DNA of 64,000 nt, taken from the NCBI RefSeq assembly GCF_014652555.1, contig NZ_BMZA01000006.1:59915-123914 (forward strand), written 5' to 3'. The position numbers and the translations under genes are program-made. Shown one piece after another: positions 1-10,822 of this stretch (position 1 is the first letter of the stretch; each line of letters starts with the position of its first letter). The stretch comes from Novosphingobium colocasiae (GTDB lineage: Bacteria > Pseudomonadota > Alphaproteobacteria > Sphingomonadales > Sphingomonadaceae). The notes beneath the pieces are model-generated. The model did not search any database and was not told where the DNA came from. It saw nothing but the letters and a program-made list of their open reading frames with translations.

Positions 1-10
1 GCAATCTGTT

Positions 11-197
11 TTGCACGCGGAGGCGCGGAGACGCGGAGGAATAAATTCGCGCAAAGGCGCAAAGGCGCAAAGGGGCCCTACGGCTCCACAGGCCATTCTG
101 GCGATCCACGGGTCCCGCACGGGGCCAGGAGTTGATCGGAAAGCGGCTGCGCCGCAGGTTCCTGCTCTTTGCACCTTTGCGCCTTTGCGCGAATCCA
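11..197. repeat. Palindromic intergenic repeat upstream of the DNA ligase
   Basis: Bases 11-40 resemble one arm of the CACGCGGAGGCGCGGAG-type repeat found again at 38.7, 39.1 and 47.8 kb. Next to it, an A+G-rich arm at 43-71 built from GCGCAAAG units is the reverse complement of bases 168-195, forming a large hairpin. The second arm ends about 22 bases before the ligase start. No protein is supported here; the small reading frames are side effects of the repeat. Confidence 0.6.
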
Positions 198-217
198 AAG
201 CTGGCGAGAACCGGTAA

Positions 218-1825
218 GTGGAAGGCTTCGCCGCCCTGCTCGATGCGTTGGTCTATACCCGCAGCCGCAATGCCAAGCTGGCGCTGCTCGCCGCCTATCT
301 GCGCGAGACGCCGGACCCCGATCGCGGCTGGGCGCTGGCGGCGTTGACCGACGGGCTCGATTTCCCGGCGGTCAAGAGCGCAACGATCCGCAACATGATG
401 TCCGAACGGGTAGACCCGGTGCTGTGGACGCTCAGCCGCGACTATGTCGGCGATTCGGCTGAAACCGCGAGCCTGCTGTGGCCCGGCAGCGATGCGCCGC
501 ACGATCCGCCCAGCGTGGCCAATGCGGTCGATGCGCTGTCGCGAATGACCCGTGCCACGGTGATGACCGAGCTGCCGCGCCTGCTCGATCGGCTCGATGC
601 CAGCGGCCGTTATGCCCTGCTCAAGCTGGCCACGGGAGCCATGCGCATCGGCATTTCCGCGCGCCTCGCCAAGACCGCCTTCGCGCAGGCGTTCGACGTG
701 GCGGTAGAGGACGTGGAGGAGCACTGGCACGGCCAGGCCCCGCCCTATGCCCCGCTGTTCGACTGGGCCGCGCATGGCGCACCGCCGCCGGACAGCGCGA
801 ACCTGCCGCTGTTCCGCCCGTTCATGCTGGCCCATCCGCTGGAGGACGGCACCGTCGATCTGGCCGACTACGTGGCGGAGTGGAAATGGGACGGCATCCG
901 CGTGCAGGTGGTCCGCGCCGGGGGCGAGACCCGCGTCTATTCGCGATCGGGCGACGATATCTCCACCACGTTCCCCGAAGTGGCGCAGGCACTGGAGATC
1001 GATGCCGTGCTCGACGGCGAACTGCTGGTGCGCGGCAGCCATCAGGGTGGTGAGGCCAATGACCGCACGCAAGGCGGTGCGGCCAGCTTCAACGCGCTCC
1101 AGCAGCGCCTTGGCCGCAAGACCGTGTCGAAGAAGATGCTGACCGAATACCCTGCATTCGTGCGGCTCTACGATGTGCTGGCGCTGGAAGGCGAAGACCT
1201 GCGGCCGCTGCCGTGGACCGAACGCCGCGCCGCGCTCGAAGCGCTGGTCACTCGTCTCGATCCGGCGCGGTTCGACATCAGCGGCATCATCGCCGCCGAC
1301 GATTTCGCCGGGCTGGCCCTGATCCGCGAGAAAGCCCGCGACGATGCCATCGAAGGCGTGATGCTCAAGCGCCGCGATGCGCCCTATATCGCCGGGCGGC
1401 GCGCCGGGTTGTGGTACAAGTGGAAGCGCGATCCGCTGCTGATCGATTGCGTGCTGATGTACGCCCAGCGCGGCAGCGGCAAGCGATCGTCGTTCTATTC
1501 CGATTTCACCTTCGGCTGCTGGGACGGCGATCCCGGTGCCGGGGCGGAACTGCTGCCGGTGGGCAAGGCCTATTTCGGCTTTACCGACGAGGAGCTGAAG
1601 GGGCTCGATCGCCACGTGCGCACGCACACCGTCAACCGCTTCGGCCCGGTGCGCGAGACCGACAAGTCACTGGTCCTCGAAGTCGCCTTCGATTCGGTGC
1701 ACGAGAGCCGCCGCCACAAGTCGGGCGTGGCGATGCGCTTCCCCCGCATCCACCGCATCCGCGCCGACAAGCCTGCTCACGAAGCCGACCGCATCGACAC
1801 TCTGCGCGCGATGATCCGCGATTGA
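218..1825 (+). CDS. ATP-dependent DNA ligase (PP_1105-like family)
   Basis: A 535-residue nick-joining enzyme that uses ATP. The adenylated lysine is K223 in the motif EWKWDGIR. Downstream lie DGELLV (motif III), EGVMLKRRDAPY (motif IV) and WYKWKRD (motif V), then a C-terminal OB-fold region. Residues 1-200 are the helical DNA-binding part of this family. The start is GTG 218, directly after an in-frame TAA, so no longer start is possible; no clear ribosome site is seen. Ligases of this family are usually encoded beside a DEXH helicase and an MBL-fold exonuclease. The downstream neighbour here is instead a hemoglobin, and the upstream neighbour lies outside the window. A second ligase beside the housekeeping NAD-dependent one, for DNA repair, is the likely role. 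Confidence 0.93.
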   Translation: MEGFAALLDALVYTRSRNAKLALLAAYLRETPDPDRGWALAALTDGLDFPAVKSATIRNMMSERVDPVLWTLSRDYVGDSAETASLLWPGSDAPHDPPSVANAVDALSRMTRATVMTELPRLLDRLDASGRYALLKLATGAMRIGISARLAKTAFAQAFDVAVEDVEEHWHGQAPPYAPLFDWAAHGAPPPDSANLPLFRPFMLAHPLEDGTVDLADYVAEWKWDGIRVQVVRAGGETRVYSRSGDDISTTFPEVAQALEIDAVLDGELLVRGSHQGGEANDRTQGGAASFNALQQRLGRKTVSKKMLTEYPAFVRLYDVLALEGEDLRPLPWTERRAALEALVTRLDPARFDISGIIAADDFAGLALIREKARDDAIEGVMLKRRDAPYIAGRRAGLWYKWKRDPLLIDCVLMYAQRGSGKRSSFYSDFTFGCWDGDPGAGAELLPVGKAYFGFTDEELKGLDRHVRTHTVNRFGPVRETDKSLVLEVAFDSVHESRRHKSGVAMRFPRIHRIRADKPAHEADRIDTLRAMIRD

Positions 1826-1920
1826 CGCCGATCAAGGCGGTATCGCATGATGAAGACTACCAGCCGACGATAGCGCGGTCCTGCCTGTTCGGACCGACGC
1901 TATTTCCGGAGAGATATGCC

Positions 1921-2334
1921 GTGACGACCGCCGAAGCCCCCGTTCAGACGCAAACTCCGCAGACGCCGTTCTATCGCCTTGGCGGCGCGCCCGTGTTCGA
2001 GGCCATCTGCGAGCGCTTCTACGATCTCATGGATCAGGACCCGGCCTATGACGACCTGCGCCGGATGCACGCGCCAGACCTGTCGCCGATGCGCGAACTG
2101 CTGCCGCAATTCCTGGCCGGCTGGGCCGGCGGCCCGCGTGACTGGTTCGACGCCAATCCCGGCAAGTGCATGATGAGCATGCACAAGCCCTTTCCGATCG
2201 ACCGCAAGACCGCCGGCCAGTGGGCCGACGCGATGGAACGCGCGATTGCCGACGTAAGCCCGGAACCGGCCGATGTCGCCAAGGCCATGGGCGAAGTACT
2301 GGCGCATATGGCGCGCGGCATGGCACGGGACTGA
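1921..2334 (+). CDS. Group II truncated hemoglobin
   Basis: A 137-residue heme protein of the 2-over-2 globin fold. The proximal histidine is H88 in MHKPFPI. The family pattern FYRLGG near the N terminus, FYDLMDQDP, and FLAGWAGGP match group II (trHbO-like) globins. Such proteins bind oxygen or nitric oxide and are linked to respiration or nitrosative stress; which applies here cannot be read. The start is GTG 1921 with a GGAGA ribosome site eight bases upstream. The nearby ATG 1916 is out of frame and stops at once. It may be co-transcribed with the DUF1275 gene that follows. Confidence 0.88.
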   Translation: MTTAEAPVQTQTPQTPFYRLGGAPVFEAICERFYDLMDQDPAYDDLRRMHAPDLSPMRELLPQFLAGWAGGPRDWFDANPGKCMMSMHKPFPIDRKTAGQWADAMERAIADVSPEPADVAKAMGEVLAHMARGMARD

Positions 2335-2974
2335 CCCGATTCACGCGCTCGACCGATCCCGGCAGGTGCTGGCCTTCGCGGTCGCGGGCCTGGCCGGGTT
2401 CGTCGATGCCGTGGGCTATCTTTCGGCCAATCGCTATTTCGTCTCCTTCATGTCGGGCAACACCACCCGCATGGCCACCGATTTCGTGCGCGAGCCGGCC
2501 AGCGCCGCGATCCCGGCGTTGCTGATCCTCGGCTTCGTGCTGGGGGTGGCGTCGGGCAGCCTTGTCGGCCACGCCGCCGGGCGCTGGCGCAAGCCGGCCG
2601 TGCTGGCGCTGGTCACCGCCCTTCTGGCGAGCGGCGCGGCCTTCGGGCTGGCCGGACTTCCCGCCGCACTGCTGGCCATGCTGGTGCTGGCGATGGGCGC
2701 GCTCAACAACACCCTGCAGCAGGGCGACGCGCCGGTCGCGCTCACCTATATGACCGGCGCGCTGGTGCGCATCGGTCAGGCGCTGGCCGCCATCGCACGC
2801 GGCCATCCGCACGCCGGGCTCGGCGCGTTCCTCGCCTTGTGGGTCTCGCTCGCCAGCGGCGCGGCGCTGGGCGCGGCGGCTTATCTGCGCATCGGGGTTG
2901 CTTGCCTGGGCGTCGCCGTGGCGACCGGCGCGTTTCTCACCGTTGGCGGGTGGCTGATAGCCCGCCGGACCTGA
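2273..2974 (+). CDS. DUF1275 (YoaK-like) membrane protein
   Basis: Up to 233 residues with about six hydrophobic segments. The N-terminal segment FAVAGLAGFVDAVGYLS followed by FVSFMSGNTT is the hallmark of the DUF1275 family, predicted inner-membrane proteins of unknown substrate. The start is uncertain. ATG 2273 has a GGAA site but overlaps the hemoglobin by 62 bases, whereas GTG 2366 gives a shorter protein that begins right at the first membrane segment, as is common in this family. Function unknown. Confidence 0.8.
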   Translation: MSPRPWAKYWRIWRAAWHGTDPIHALDRSRQVLAFAVAGLAGFVDAVGYLSANRYFVSFMSGNTTRMATDFVREPASAAIPALLILGFVLGVASGSLVGHAAGRWRKPAVLALVTALLASGAAFGLAGLPAALLAMLVLAMGALNNTLQQGDAPVALTYMTGALVRIGQALAAIARGHPHAGLGAFLALWVSLASGAALGAAAYLRIGVACLGVAVATGAFLTVGGWLIARRT

Positions 2975-3018
2975 AAGCTCCCTCGGTCGCGGTGCGACCG
3001 GAAAACGCGAGCGAGGAC

Positions 3019-3297
3019 TTATTCCACCCGGAACTGTTTTTCGCGCGAAGTTGCGCCGCGCAACAGGGTGAGCCGGGATGGCGCGATGTCCAGCGCCTGC
3101 GCCAGCAGCCGGCGCACCGCCTCGGTCGCCTTGCCATCCTCGGGCCTGGCGCGGACCCGCACCGCGACGCGGCCCGCTTCGATCGCGACCTGTTCAACCC
3201 GCGCGCCGGGCGTGACGCGCACCGCCAGCCGCCCCTCGCCGTCAATCAGCGCGCGGATGTCCCCGGCAGGCGGCAGACCCGGTGCCGGCCGCGCCAT
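3019..3297 (-). CDS. DUF167 (YggU-like) protein
   Basis: A 92-residue protein. The patterns LAVRVTPGA, VRVRARPEDGKA and a C-terminal hydrophobic LTLLRGATSREK match the small DUF167 family, whose function is unknown. Its ATG overlaps the stop codon of the carbonic-anhydrase-like gene by one base (TGATG), so the two are translationally coupled. It is the last gene of the hemB-GNAT-gamma carbonic anhydrase operon. Confidence 0.85.
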   Translation of the reverse strand: MARPAPGLPPAGDIRALIDGEGRLAVRVTPGARVEQVAIEAGRVAVRVRARPEDGKATEAVRRLLAQALDIAPSRLTLLRGATSREKQFRVE

Positions 3298-3850
3298 CAG
3301 GCCGTCAGGCCAAGCGCCTCGGCATGGGCACGGGCGTTGCGGACATAGCCGGCGACGCCCGCCTGATTGGCCGCCACCGTGGCATCGTCCAGATCGCGGG
3401 CATACTTCGCCGGACGGCCCATCCAGAGCTGGCGCGCACCGATGCGCTTGCCGGTTAGCTGGGCCCCGGCGGCGAGCATGCCGTCGCTCTCGATCACGCT
3501 GCCGTCCATCACGATCGCCCCCAGCCCCACAAAGGCACGATCTTCCAGCACGCAGCCGTGAACCATCGCCATGTGCCCGATCAGCACATCATCGCCGATG
3601 ATCGTCGGGTGGCCGTTTGGGTTGTGCGGCTTGGGGCTGTCGCAGTGGATGACGCTGCCATCCTGGACATTGGTGCGCGCGCCGATGATCACGCGATTGA
3701 CATCCGCGCGTACCACGCAGTTGTACCAGATGCTGGCATCAGGCCCGATCTCGACGTTGCCGATGATCCGGCAGCCCGGCGCGATGAAGGCGCTGGAATG
3801 GATGCGCGGATGGTGACCGTTGAACGGCGCGATAGTGATGTCGGAACGGG

Positions 3851-3854
<4 letters not shown>
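3297..3854 (-). CDS. Gamma-class carbonic anhydrase-like hexapeptide protein
   Basis: A 185-residue left-handed beta-helix protein of the PaaY/YrdA/Cam type. Hexapeptide turns are visible throughout (FIAPGCRIIGNVEIGPDASI, VIIGARTNVQDGSVIH). Histidines in SVIHCD, IGHMAMVHG occupy the places of the metal ligands of the family. The likely role is metal-dependent hydration of carbon dioxide or a related reaction. The ATG overlaps the GNAT stop by four bases (ATGA), so the two genes form an operon. A longer in-frame version exists upstream but would run far into the GNAT gene and is rejected. Confidence 0.88.
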
Positions 3855-5435
<1,581 letters not shown>

Positions 5436-5478
5436 TTAAGCAGGCGCGGGTTCAATCCGAGGGCTAGGCGCCCGCCTC

Positions 5479-7119
5479 CTAGTCTCCAGCCAACCGATCA
5501 ATCTCGCGGGTTGCCGTGGCCGGGCCATCGGCATGCGACGGGGCCATATCGCCCAGCGCCGCGCCGGGGCGCACTTTCATCAGCGCGTCGAGCCGCGCGC
5601 GATAGGCGGTGCGTTCGGCCGGATCGATGGTCGGGCGCGAGACGAAGCGCATGCCCAGCGGGTTGACCACCTGGCCGTTGCGGTAGGCTTCGAAATGGAG
5701 GTGCGGCCCGGTCGACAGGCCGCTGGAGCCGACATAGCCGATCACCTGCCCGGCGCGGACCCGCATGCCATAGCTGACCGCGATCCGGCTCATATGGGCA
5801 TAGCCGGTGCCGATGCCGCCGCCGTTGTCGAGCCGCACATAGTTGCCGTGGCCGCCGTGGGGCCCGGCGTAATTTACCACGCCATCGGCCACCGCATAGA
5901 TTGGCGAACCCCACGCCGCTCCGAAATCGACCCCGGCGTGCATCCGCACATAGCCCAGGATCGGGTGGCGGCGCATACCGAACAGCGAGGTGATGCGCCC
6001 TGCCACCGGTGCGCCGATCGACAGGGTCGTGCTCTGCACGCTGTCGGGCGAGGGCATGAGCTGGTGGTCCTTGCCCCAGGCCAGCAGTTGCACGCTCGGC
6101 TTGCCGCCGTGCTCGATGCCGGCGTAGAGCAGATCGCCCACCTGCCGCTCGCCCCGCGCCGAACGGCGGTAGGACAGGATCATGTCGAAGGTATCGCCGG
6201 GCGAGACATCGCTCTGCAGCGAGACCTGGCGGTCGATCGCCTGGAGATAGGACTGGATCGCCGCGATCGGCGCGCCGGCATTGCGGGCGGACAGGTAGAG
6301 GCTCTGGCCGACAGTACCACGAATACGCAGCGGCGTGGCATCGACCGCGACCGGGTGGCGCACCAGCGCCAGCGCGCCGTCACTGCCACCGGCGCGGCGG
6401 ACCGACAGATCAAGGTCGAAACGGGCGCGGAAGGCCATGTCCTGCAACGCGCGCGGCTGGTTGCCCGCAGGCCGCCGGCCCAGCGTAATGTCGAATTGCG
6501 TGCCCGGCGCGATCTGATCGAGCGGCATTGTCTGGCCGACCAGCGCGGCGGCGCGCCCGGCATCGAGCGGGCCGACGCCGACGCGTTCGAGCATCCGCGC
6601 GAAACTGTCACCCTGCGCGAGCGTCGCCACCAGTTGCACTTGCGGGCGCTCGGGCACGCTCGCCAGCGGGCGGACCCGCAAGGTGGCTCCCATGTGGCGG
6701 CCCGTGTCGGAACCGAGCGCGATCGGGGCGATCGTCTGGCTGAGGAATTCATCGCGCGAGGCGGCGTTGACCGGCATCGTCGTTGCCGCTTCGACGCTGG
6801 AGAAATCGGGCCAGAACGCCAGCGCGGCAGCGGTCAGCCCGGACAGGGTCAGAAAGCCGCGATACCAGCGGCGACTGCCGATGTCGGTGGCGAGATCGGG
6901 CGCGAGGTCGATCCGGTGGCACCAGTGTTCGAAAGCGAGCACGCGGGCGCGAACGCGATCGGCGAACGAGGGGCCCGAACGGATCGCGCGAACGCAGGGC
7001 TCTGCTGCTACCGGATCGCCACCGTCATCGTTCAGAACCTGATCGTGCGACAGGTCCGCGATCGCTGACCGGCTGTCCGGCAGCGCTTCGGCGTGATCCT
7101 GTGCAATGGCCTTGAACAA
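5479..7119 (-). CDS. M23-family metallopeptidase (LytM-like cell-wall endopeptidase)
   Basis: A 546-residue envelope protein with a single N-terminal membrane segment (about residues 87-105, LTLSGLTAAALAFW) and a C-terminal peptidase domain. Zinc ligands are H394 and D398 in MHAGVDFG and H475 in GPHLHFE, so the peptidase should be active on peptidoglycan cross-links. The central part resembles the non-catalytic domains of MepM-like proteins. The start is a TTG (7119); the acidic cytoplasmic stretch before the membrane segment makes an internal start also possible. A CtrA-like box lies about 65 bases upstream. Confidence 0.9.
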   Translation of the reverse strand: MFKAIAQDHAEALPDSRSAIADLSHDQVLNDDGGDPVAAEPCVRAIRSGPSFADRVRARVLAFEHWCHRIDLAPDLATDIGSRRWYRGFLTLSGLTAAALAFWPDFSSVEAATTMPVNAASRDEFLSQTIAPIALGSDTGRHMGATLRVRPLASVPERPQVQLVATLAQGDSFARMLERVGVGPLDAGRAAALVGQTMPLDQIAPGTQFDITLGRRPAGNQPRALQDMAFRARFDLDLSVRRAGGSDGALALVRHPVAVDATPLRIRGTVGQSLYLSARNAGAPIAAIQSYLQAIDRQVSLQSDVSPGDTFDMILSYRRSARGERQVGDLLYAGIEHGGKPSVQLLAWGKDHQLMPSPDSVQSTTLSIGAPVAGRITSLFGMRRHPILGYVRMHAGVDFGAAWGSPIYAVADGVVNYAGPHGGHGNYVRLDNGGGIGTGYAHMSRIAVSYGMRVRAGQVIGYVGSSGLSTGPHLHFEAYRNGQVVNPLGMRFVSRPTIDPAERTAYRARLDALMKVRPGAALGDMAPSHADGPATATREIDRLAGD

Positions 7120-7183
7120 GCGCGGGCGTCCCCTGGCGACGCGCGAACAGCTTTCGCGTCGGAAATCTCCTGCACGCTCAAAG

Positions 7184-7198
7184 TTAACACGCCGCTAA
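7184..7198 (-). promoter_or_regulatory. Possible CtrA-binding box between M23 peptidase and helicase
   Basis: Read on the minus strand, this is TTAG-N7-TTAAC, one mismatch from the alphaproteobacterial CtrA consensus TTAA-N7-TTAAC. It lies in the 172-bp divergent gap, about 65 bases upstream of the M23 peptidase start. Cell-wall hydrolases are known CtrA targets in Caulobacter. One site by eye is weak evidence. Confidence 0.3.
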
Positions 7199-7291
7199 GC
7201 GCGATCGACGAAATGCGGCGAGCGGTGGCCCGTACCTTCGCGAAACGGGTGTGCATTTCCCGGCCCCGCGCCTTGCGGGGCGGGGGCGGCG

Positions 7292-9868
7292 ATGCCACAT
7301 TCCGATGAAATGGCGCAGCACCGGCCCGCTTTTCCGCATCGGGATGCCCCCCGGCCCCAGGACGCCGGCGCGCGGGTGAAGGCGGTGCTCGGCCCGACCA
7401 ACACCGGCAAGACCCACCTCGCGATCGAACGGCTCTGCGCCCATTCCAGCGGCATGATCGGCTTTCCGCTGCGGCTGCTGGCGCGCGAGGTCTATGACCG
7501 GGTCTGCGCGATCAAGGGCGAAAGCAGCGTCGCCCTGATCACCGGCGAGGAGCGGATCGAGCCCAAGGGCGCGCGCTATCTCCTGTGCACCGTCGAAGCG
7601 ATGCCGGTGACCGACCGCGATCTCGCTTTCGTTGCGCTCGACGAGGCGCAGCTTGCTGCCGACCACGAGCGGGGCCACGTATTCACTGACCGCCTGCTGC
7701 ACGCGCGCGGCCGCGAAGAAACCATGATCCTGGGCTCCTCCACCCTCGAACCGATGGTCAGGGCGCTGGTGCCCGAAGCGGAAATCATCACCCGACCCCG
7801 GTTTTCCGAGCTGACCCATGCCGGGGCGAAGAAACTGTCGCGGGTGCCGCCGCGCAGCGCCATCGTCGCCTTTTCGGCCGAGCAGGTCTATGCCATCGCC
7901 GAAATGCTGCGCCGGTTCCGGGGCGGCGCGGCGGTGGTGATGGGGGCGCTGAGCCCGCAGACGCGCAACGCGCAGGTGGCGCTCTACCAGTCGGGCGAGG
8001 TGGACTATCTCGTTGCCACCGACGCGATCGGGATGGGCCTCAACCTCGACGTCCGCCATGTCGCCTTCGCCGGCTTGTCCAAGTTCGACGGCCAGCGCCA
8101 GCGGCGGCTGACCACAGCGGAAATGGCGCAGATCGCCGGGCGCGCCGGACGGCACCAGACTGACGGCACCTTCGGCACCCTCGCCGGTAGCGGCCATGAC
8201 GCCGCGTTCCTGGATGAGGAAGTCTACGCGATCGAGGAGCACCGCTTCCCGCCGCTCACCCGGCTGTTCTGGCGTGAACCGGAGCCGCGCTTCGACAGCA
8301 TCGCCGCGCTGATCGCTGATCTCGAATCGCCGCCCGATCGCCCGCAACTCGCCCCCGCGCCCGAGGCGATCGACCTCGCGGTGCTGCGCCGGCTGGCGGA
8401 CGAAGCGTCGATCGCCGATGCGGTGCGCGGGCCCGGCATGGTGCGGCGCTTCTGGGACGTATGCCGTCTGCCCGATTTTCGCAGCCAGGGGGTGGAAACC
8501 CACGCGCGGTTCGTCGCCCGGCTGTGGCAGGACTTGCGCGATGGCGAGCTGGGCGCGGATTACGTGGCGCAGGCGATCGCCCAGCTTGACCAGACTTCGG
8601 GCGATATCCACGCGCTGCAGGGCCGGATCGCCGCCATCCGCTCTTGGGCCTATATCGCCCAGCGGCCGGACTGGGTGCTGGCCCGCGACGAGATGGCCGC
8701 CCGCGCCCGCGCGGTGGAAGCGCGGCTGTCGGACGCGCTCCACGGCCGCCTGACCGAGCGCTTCGTCAACCGCCGCACGGCGGTGCTGATGAAGAACCTC
8801 GGCGTCGATTCGCGGCTGCTCAACGTGCGGCTGGAGGACGAGGAAGTGCTGGTAGAGGGCGAGCACATCGGCACCTTGCGCGGCTTCGCCTTCCAGGTCG
8901 ATCCGGGCGCGCGCCTGTCGGACCGCAAGCTGCTGCTGGCGGCGGCGGAAAAGCACCTTCCCTCCCAGCTCGCGCGCCGCGCCGAGCTGTTGACCGAAGC
9001 GATCCATGCCGGCACCGCTGACCTGACGCTCGAAGCGGGCGCGATCGTCTGGGACGGCGATGCCATCGCCCGCATCCGCCCCGGCCGCTCGGTGCTGACC
9101 CCGGCACTGGTGGCGGATCGCGCGCTCGATGCCATTCCCCAGCCGCAGCGCAAGAGCCTGACCGCCGCGCTCGAAGTGTGGCTGGACCGCGCGCTGGCCC
9201 CGCTCGACCCGCTGCGCCGGCTCGACGAGGCCAGCCGCGCGACCGAGACCGGCCCGGACTTGCGCGCCCTGCTGATCGCGCTAGTCGCGGCAGGCGGGGC
9301 GATGGCGCGCGCGGGATCGGGAATCGAGCGGCTCGACAAGGCACGGCGCGCCCAGCTTGCCCGGCTGGGCGTGCGGGTCGGCTCGCTCGACCTGTTCCTC
9401 CCTGCTATGCTGCGCGCGCGGCCGCAGGCTTTGTGGAGCCAGCTATCCTCAGGGCAAGGCACCCCGCCGCAAGCAGCAGGTGCTCTGCCCGCTGCGCTGC
9501 CGCTGCACGGCCACGCCGCGCGTTTCGGCTATCGCGCGCTCGGCAAGCAGCAAGTGCGCATCGACATGGTGGAAAAGCTGCTGCGTGAGGCGCACGAGCG
9601 GCGCGGCCGCGCGGGTCCGGGCCCGTTCGTGCTCGACCCGGCCCGGGCGGTGTCGATGGGCCTGTCTACCGCCACATACGCGCGGCTGCTGCGCGGCGGC
9701 GGGTTCCGGCCGCTGCCAACCCGCCCGTTGCGGGCCGACAGTTTCGGCCCACCGGCCCCGGTGCGATGGCGCTGGCAGCCCCCTCACAATGGCCGGGTAC
9801 CGCCACCCGCCCCGGCTCCGATTGCGCCTGGCGGATCGTTCGCGGCGCTGGCCGAGCTGGTGCGGTGA
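7292..9868 (+). CDS. SUV3-like superfamily 2 RNA helicase
   Basis: An 858-residue ATP-dependent helicase related to the mitochondrial degradosome helicase SUV3. Walker A is GPTNTGKT (residues 34-41), the Walker B variant is DEAQ near residue 117, motif III is GSST, and motif VI is QIAGRAGRH. The segment ATDAIGMGLNLDV is typical of the Suv3 group. The C-terminal third is alpha-helical and poorly conserved. RNA unwinding in decay or ribosome work is likely but not proven in bacteria. It overlaps the S4 gene by four bases (GTGA), linking the two. Confidence 0.92.
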   Translation: MPHSDEMAQHRPAFPHRDAPRPQDAGARVKAVLGPTNTGKTHLAIERLCAHSSGMIGFPLRLLAREVYDRVCAIKGESSVALITGEERIEPKGARYLLCTVEAMPVTDRDLAFVALDEAQLAADHERGHVFTDRLLHARGREETMILGSSTLEPMVRALVPEAEIITRPRFSELTHAGAKKLSRVPPRSAIVAFSAEQVYAIAEMLRRFRGGAAVVMGALSPQTRNAQVALYQSGEVDYLVATDAIGMGLNLDVRHVAFAGLSKFDGQRQRRLTTAEMAQIAGRAGRHQTDGTFGTLAGSGHDAAFLDEEVYAIEEHRFPPLTRLFWREPEPRFDSIAALIADLESPPDRPQLAPAPEAIDLAVLRRLADEASIADAVRGPGMVRRFWDVCRLPDFRSQGVETHARFVARLWQDLRDGELGADYVAQAIAQLDQTSGDIHALQGRIAAIRSWAYIAQRPDWVLARDEMAARARAVEARLSDALHGRLTERFVNRRTAVLMKNLGVDSRLLNVRLEDEEVLVEGEHIGTLRGFAFQVDPGARLSDRKLLLAAAEKHLPSQLARRAELLTEAIHAGTADLTLEAGAIVWDGDAIARIRPGRSVLTPALVADRALDAIPQPQRKSLTAALEVWLDRALAPLDPLRRLDEASRATETGPDLRALLIALVAAGGAMARAGSGIERLDKARRAQLARLGVRVGSLDLFLPAMLRARPQALWSQLSSGQGTPPQAAGALPAALPLHGHAARFGYRALGKQQVRIDMVEKLLREAHERRGRAGPGPFVLDPARAVSMGLSTATYARLLRGGGFRPLPTRPLRADSFGPPAPVRWRWQPPHNGRVPPPAPAPIAPGGSFAALAELVR

Positions 9869-10173
9869 GGGTCGACAAGCTCCTGTGGTACCTGCGGCTG
9901 GCCAAGAGCCGCCCGGTGGCGCAGGCCATGGCCGAGGCGGGGCATATCCGCATCAACGGCCGGCGAATCGAGCGCGCGCATCACAAGGTCGGTTGCGGCG
10001 ATGTCCTCACCGTGCCGCTGCCGGCGGGGGTCCGGGTGATCGAAATTCTGGTGCTGCCGGTGCGGCGCGGACCCGCCCCCGAAGCACAAGCCTGTTACAG
10101 AGTGCTTGACGAGGGCCGGACTAATCCCATAGCTGCACCCATTCACGCCGATGTCAGCATATCGAAGGGATAG
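9865..10173 (+). CDS. S4-domain RNA-binding protein (Hsp15-like)
   Basis: A 102-residue protein. The S4 fold is clear at the N terminus: VDKLLWYLRLAKSR, then AGHIRINGRRIE, then GDVLTVPLP. Proteins of this type bind structured RNA; Hsp15 (HslR) of E. coli rescues stalled 50S subunits. The start is GTG 9865, overlapping the helicase stop, so the helicase and this RNA-binding protein are probably made together and may act on the same RNA. The longer upstream frame is a shadow of the helicase. Confidence 0.87.
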   Translation: MRVDKLLWYLRLAKSRPVAQAMAEAGHIRINGRRIERAHHKVGCGDVLTVPLPAGVRVIEILVLPVRRGPAPEAQACYRVLDEGRTNPIAAPIHADVSISKG

Positions 10174-10182
10174 GAAGCACTC

Positions 10183-10521
10183 ATGACTTACGTAGTCACC
10201 GACGCCTGCATCAAGTGCAAGTACATGGACTGCGTCGAGGTGTGTCCGGTGGACTGCTTCTACGAGGGCGAGAACATGCTCGTCATCAACCCCAGCGAAT
10301 GCATCGACTGCGGCGTCTGCGAGCCGGAATGCCCGGCCGAAGCCATCCTGCCCGATACCGAAAGCGGGCTTGAGCAGTGGCTGGAGCTGAACGCCAAGTA
10401 TTCGGCGGAGTGGCCCAACCTGACCTCGAAGAAGGACACGCCCGAGGACGCCGATGCGTTCAAGGGCGAAGAGGGCAAGTTCGACAAGTACTTCTCCGCA
10501 GAGCCCGGCGAGGGCGACTGA
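10183..10521 (+). CDS. fdxA: Seven-iron ferredoxin (3Fe-4S/4Fe-4S)
   Basis: A 112-residue electron carrier. The N-terminal cysteines follow the FdxA pattern: [18 protein letters not shown] holds the 3Fe-4S ligands plus one, and [12 protein letters not shown] holds the 4Fe-4S ligands. The acidic C-terminal tail is typical of the alphaproteobacterial form. An AGGA ribosome site precedes ATG 10183 by about nine bases. It is nine bases downstream of the S4 gene and is followed by a strong terminator, so it may be the last gene of the helicase-S4-fdxA unit. Confidence 0.96.
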   Translation: MTYVVTDACIKCKYMDCVEVCPVDCFYEGENMLVINPSECIDCGVCEPECPAEAILPDTESGLEQWLELNAKYSAEWPNLTSKKDTPEDADAFKGEEGKFDKYFSAEPGEGD

Positions 10522-10569
10522 GGCGGACCGGGCCGCTCGCGCGCCCCGGTTTTCATCAGATGAGATACC

Positions 10570-10617
10570 GCCAGAGGCGGGAATCCCGGCGCGGGATTCT
10601 CGCCTCTGGCATTTTTG
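10570..10617 (+). terminator. Rho-independent terminator after fdxA
   Basis: The arms GCCAGAGGCG... at 10570-10588 and ...CGCCTCTGGC ending at 10610 form a stem of about 18 bp, followed by ATTTTTG. The rest of the gap to carD (10618-10822) shows no gene. It contains an AT-rich TATATAG at 10630, which could be a promoter element for carD, and a small GGGGTTTTGCCCC hairpin. Confidence 0.8.
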
Positions 10618-10822
10618 TCACATCGATGCTATATAGTCCGGGACTGTCAGGGGTTTTGCCCCCATTCCGGCAGGATTTTTCATTGCGAGGCAGGGTTCGA
10701 AAGCAAGCGGTTGGGAGAGCGATCTGACCGGGCGGGAAAGGTGTCTGTCATCTTTCCAAGTCGCGCACCCGGTTGCTTACCCGGAACCTCCGCGTGCCAC
10801 CCCTGCATTGAAAGGACGATAC

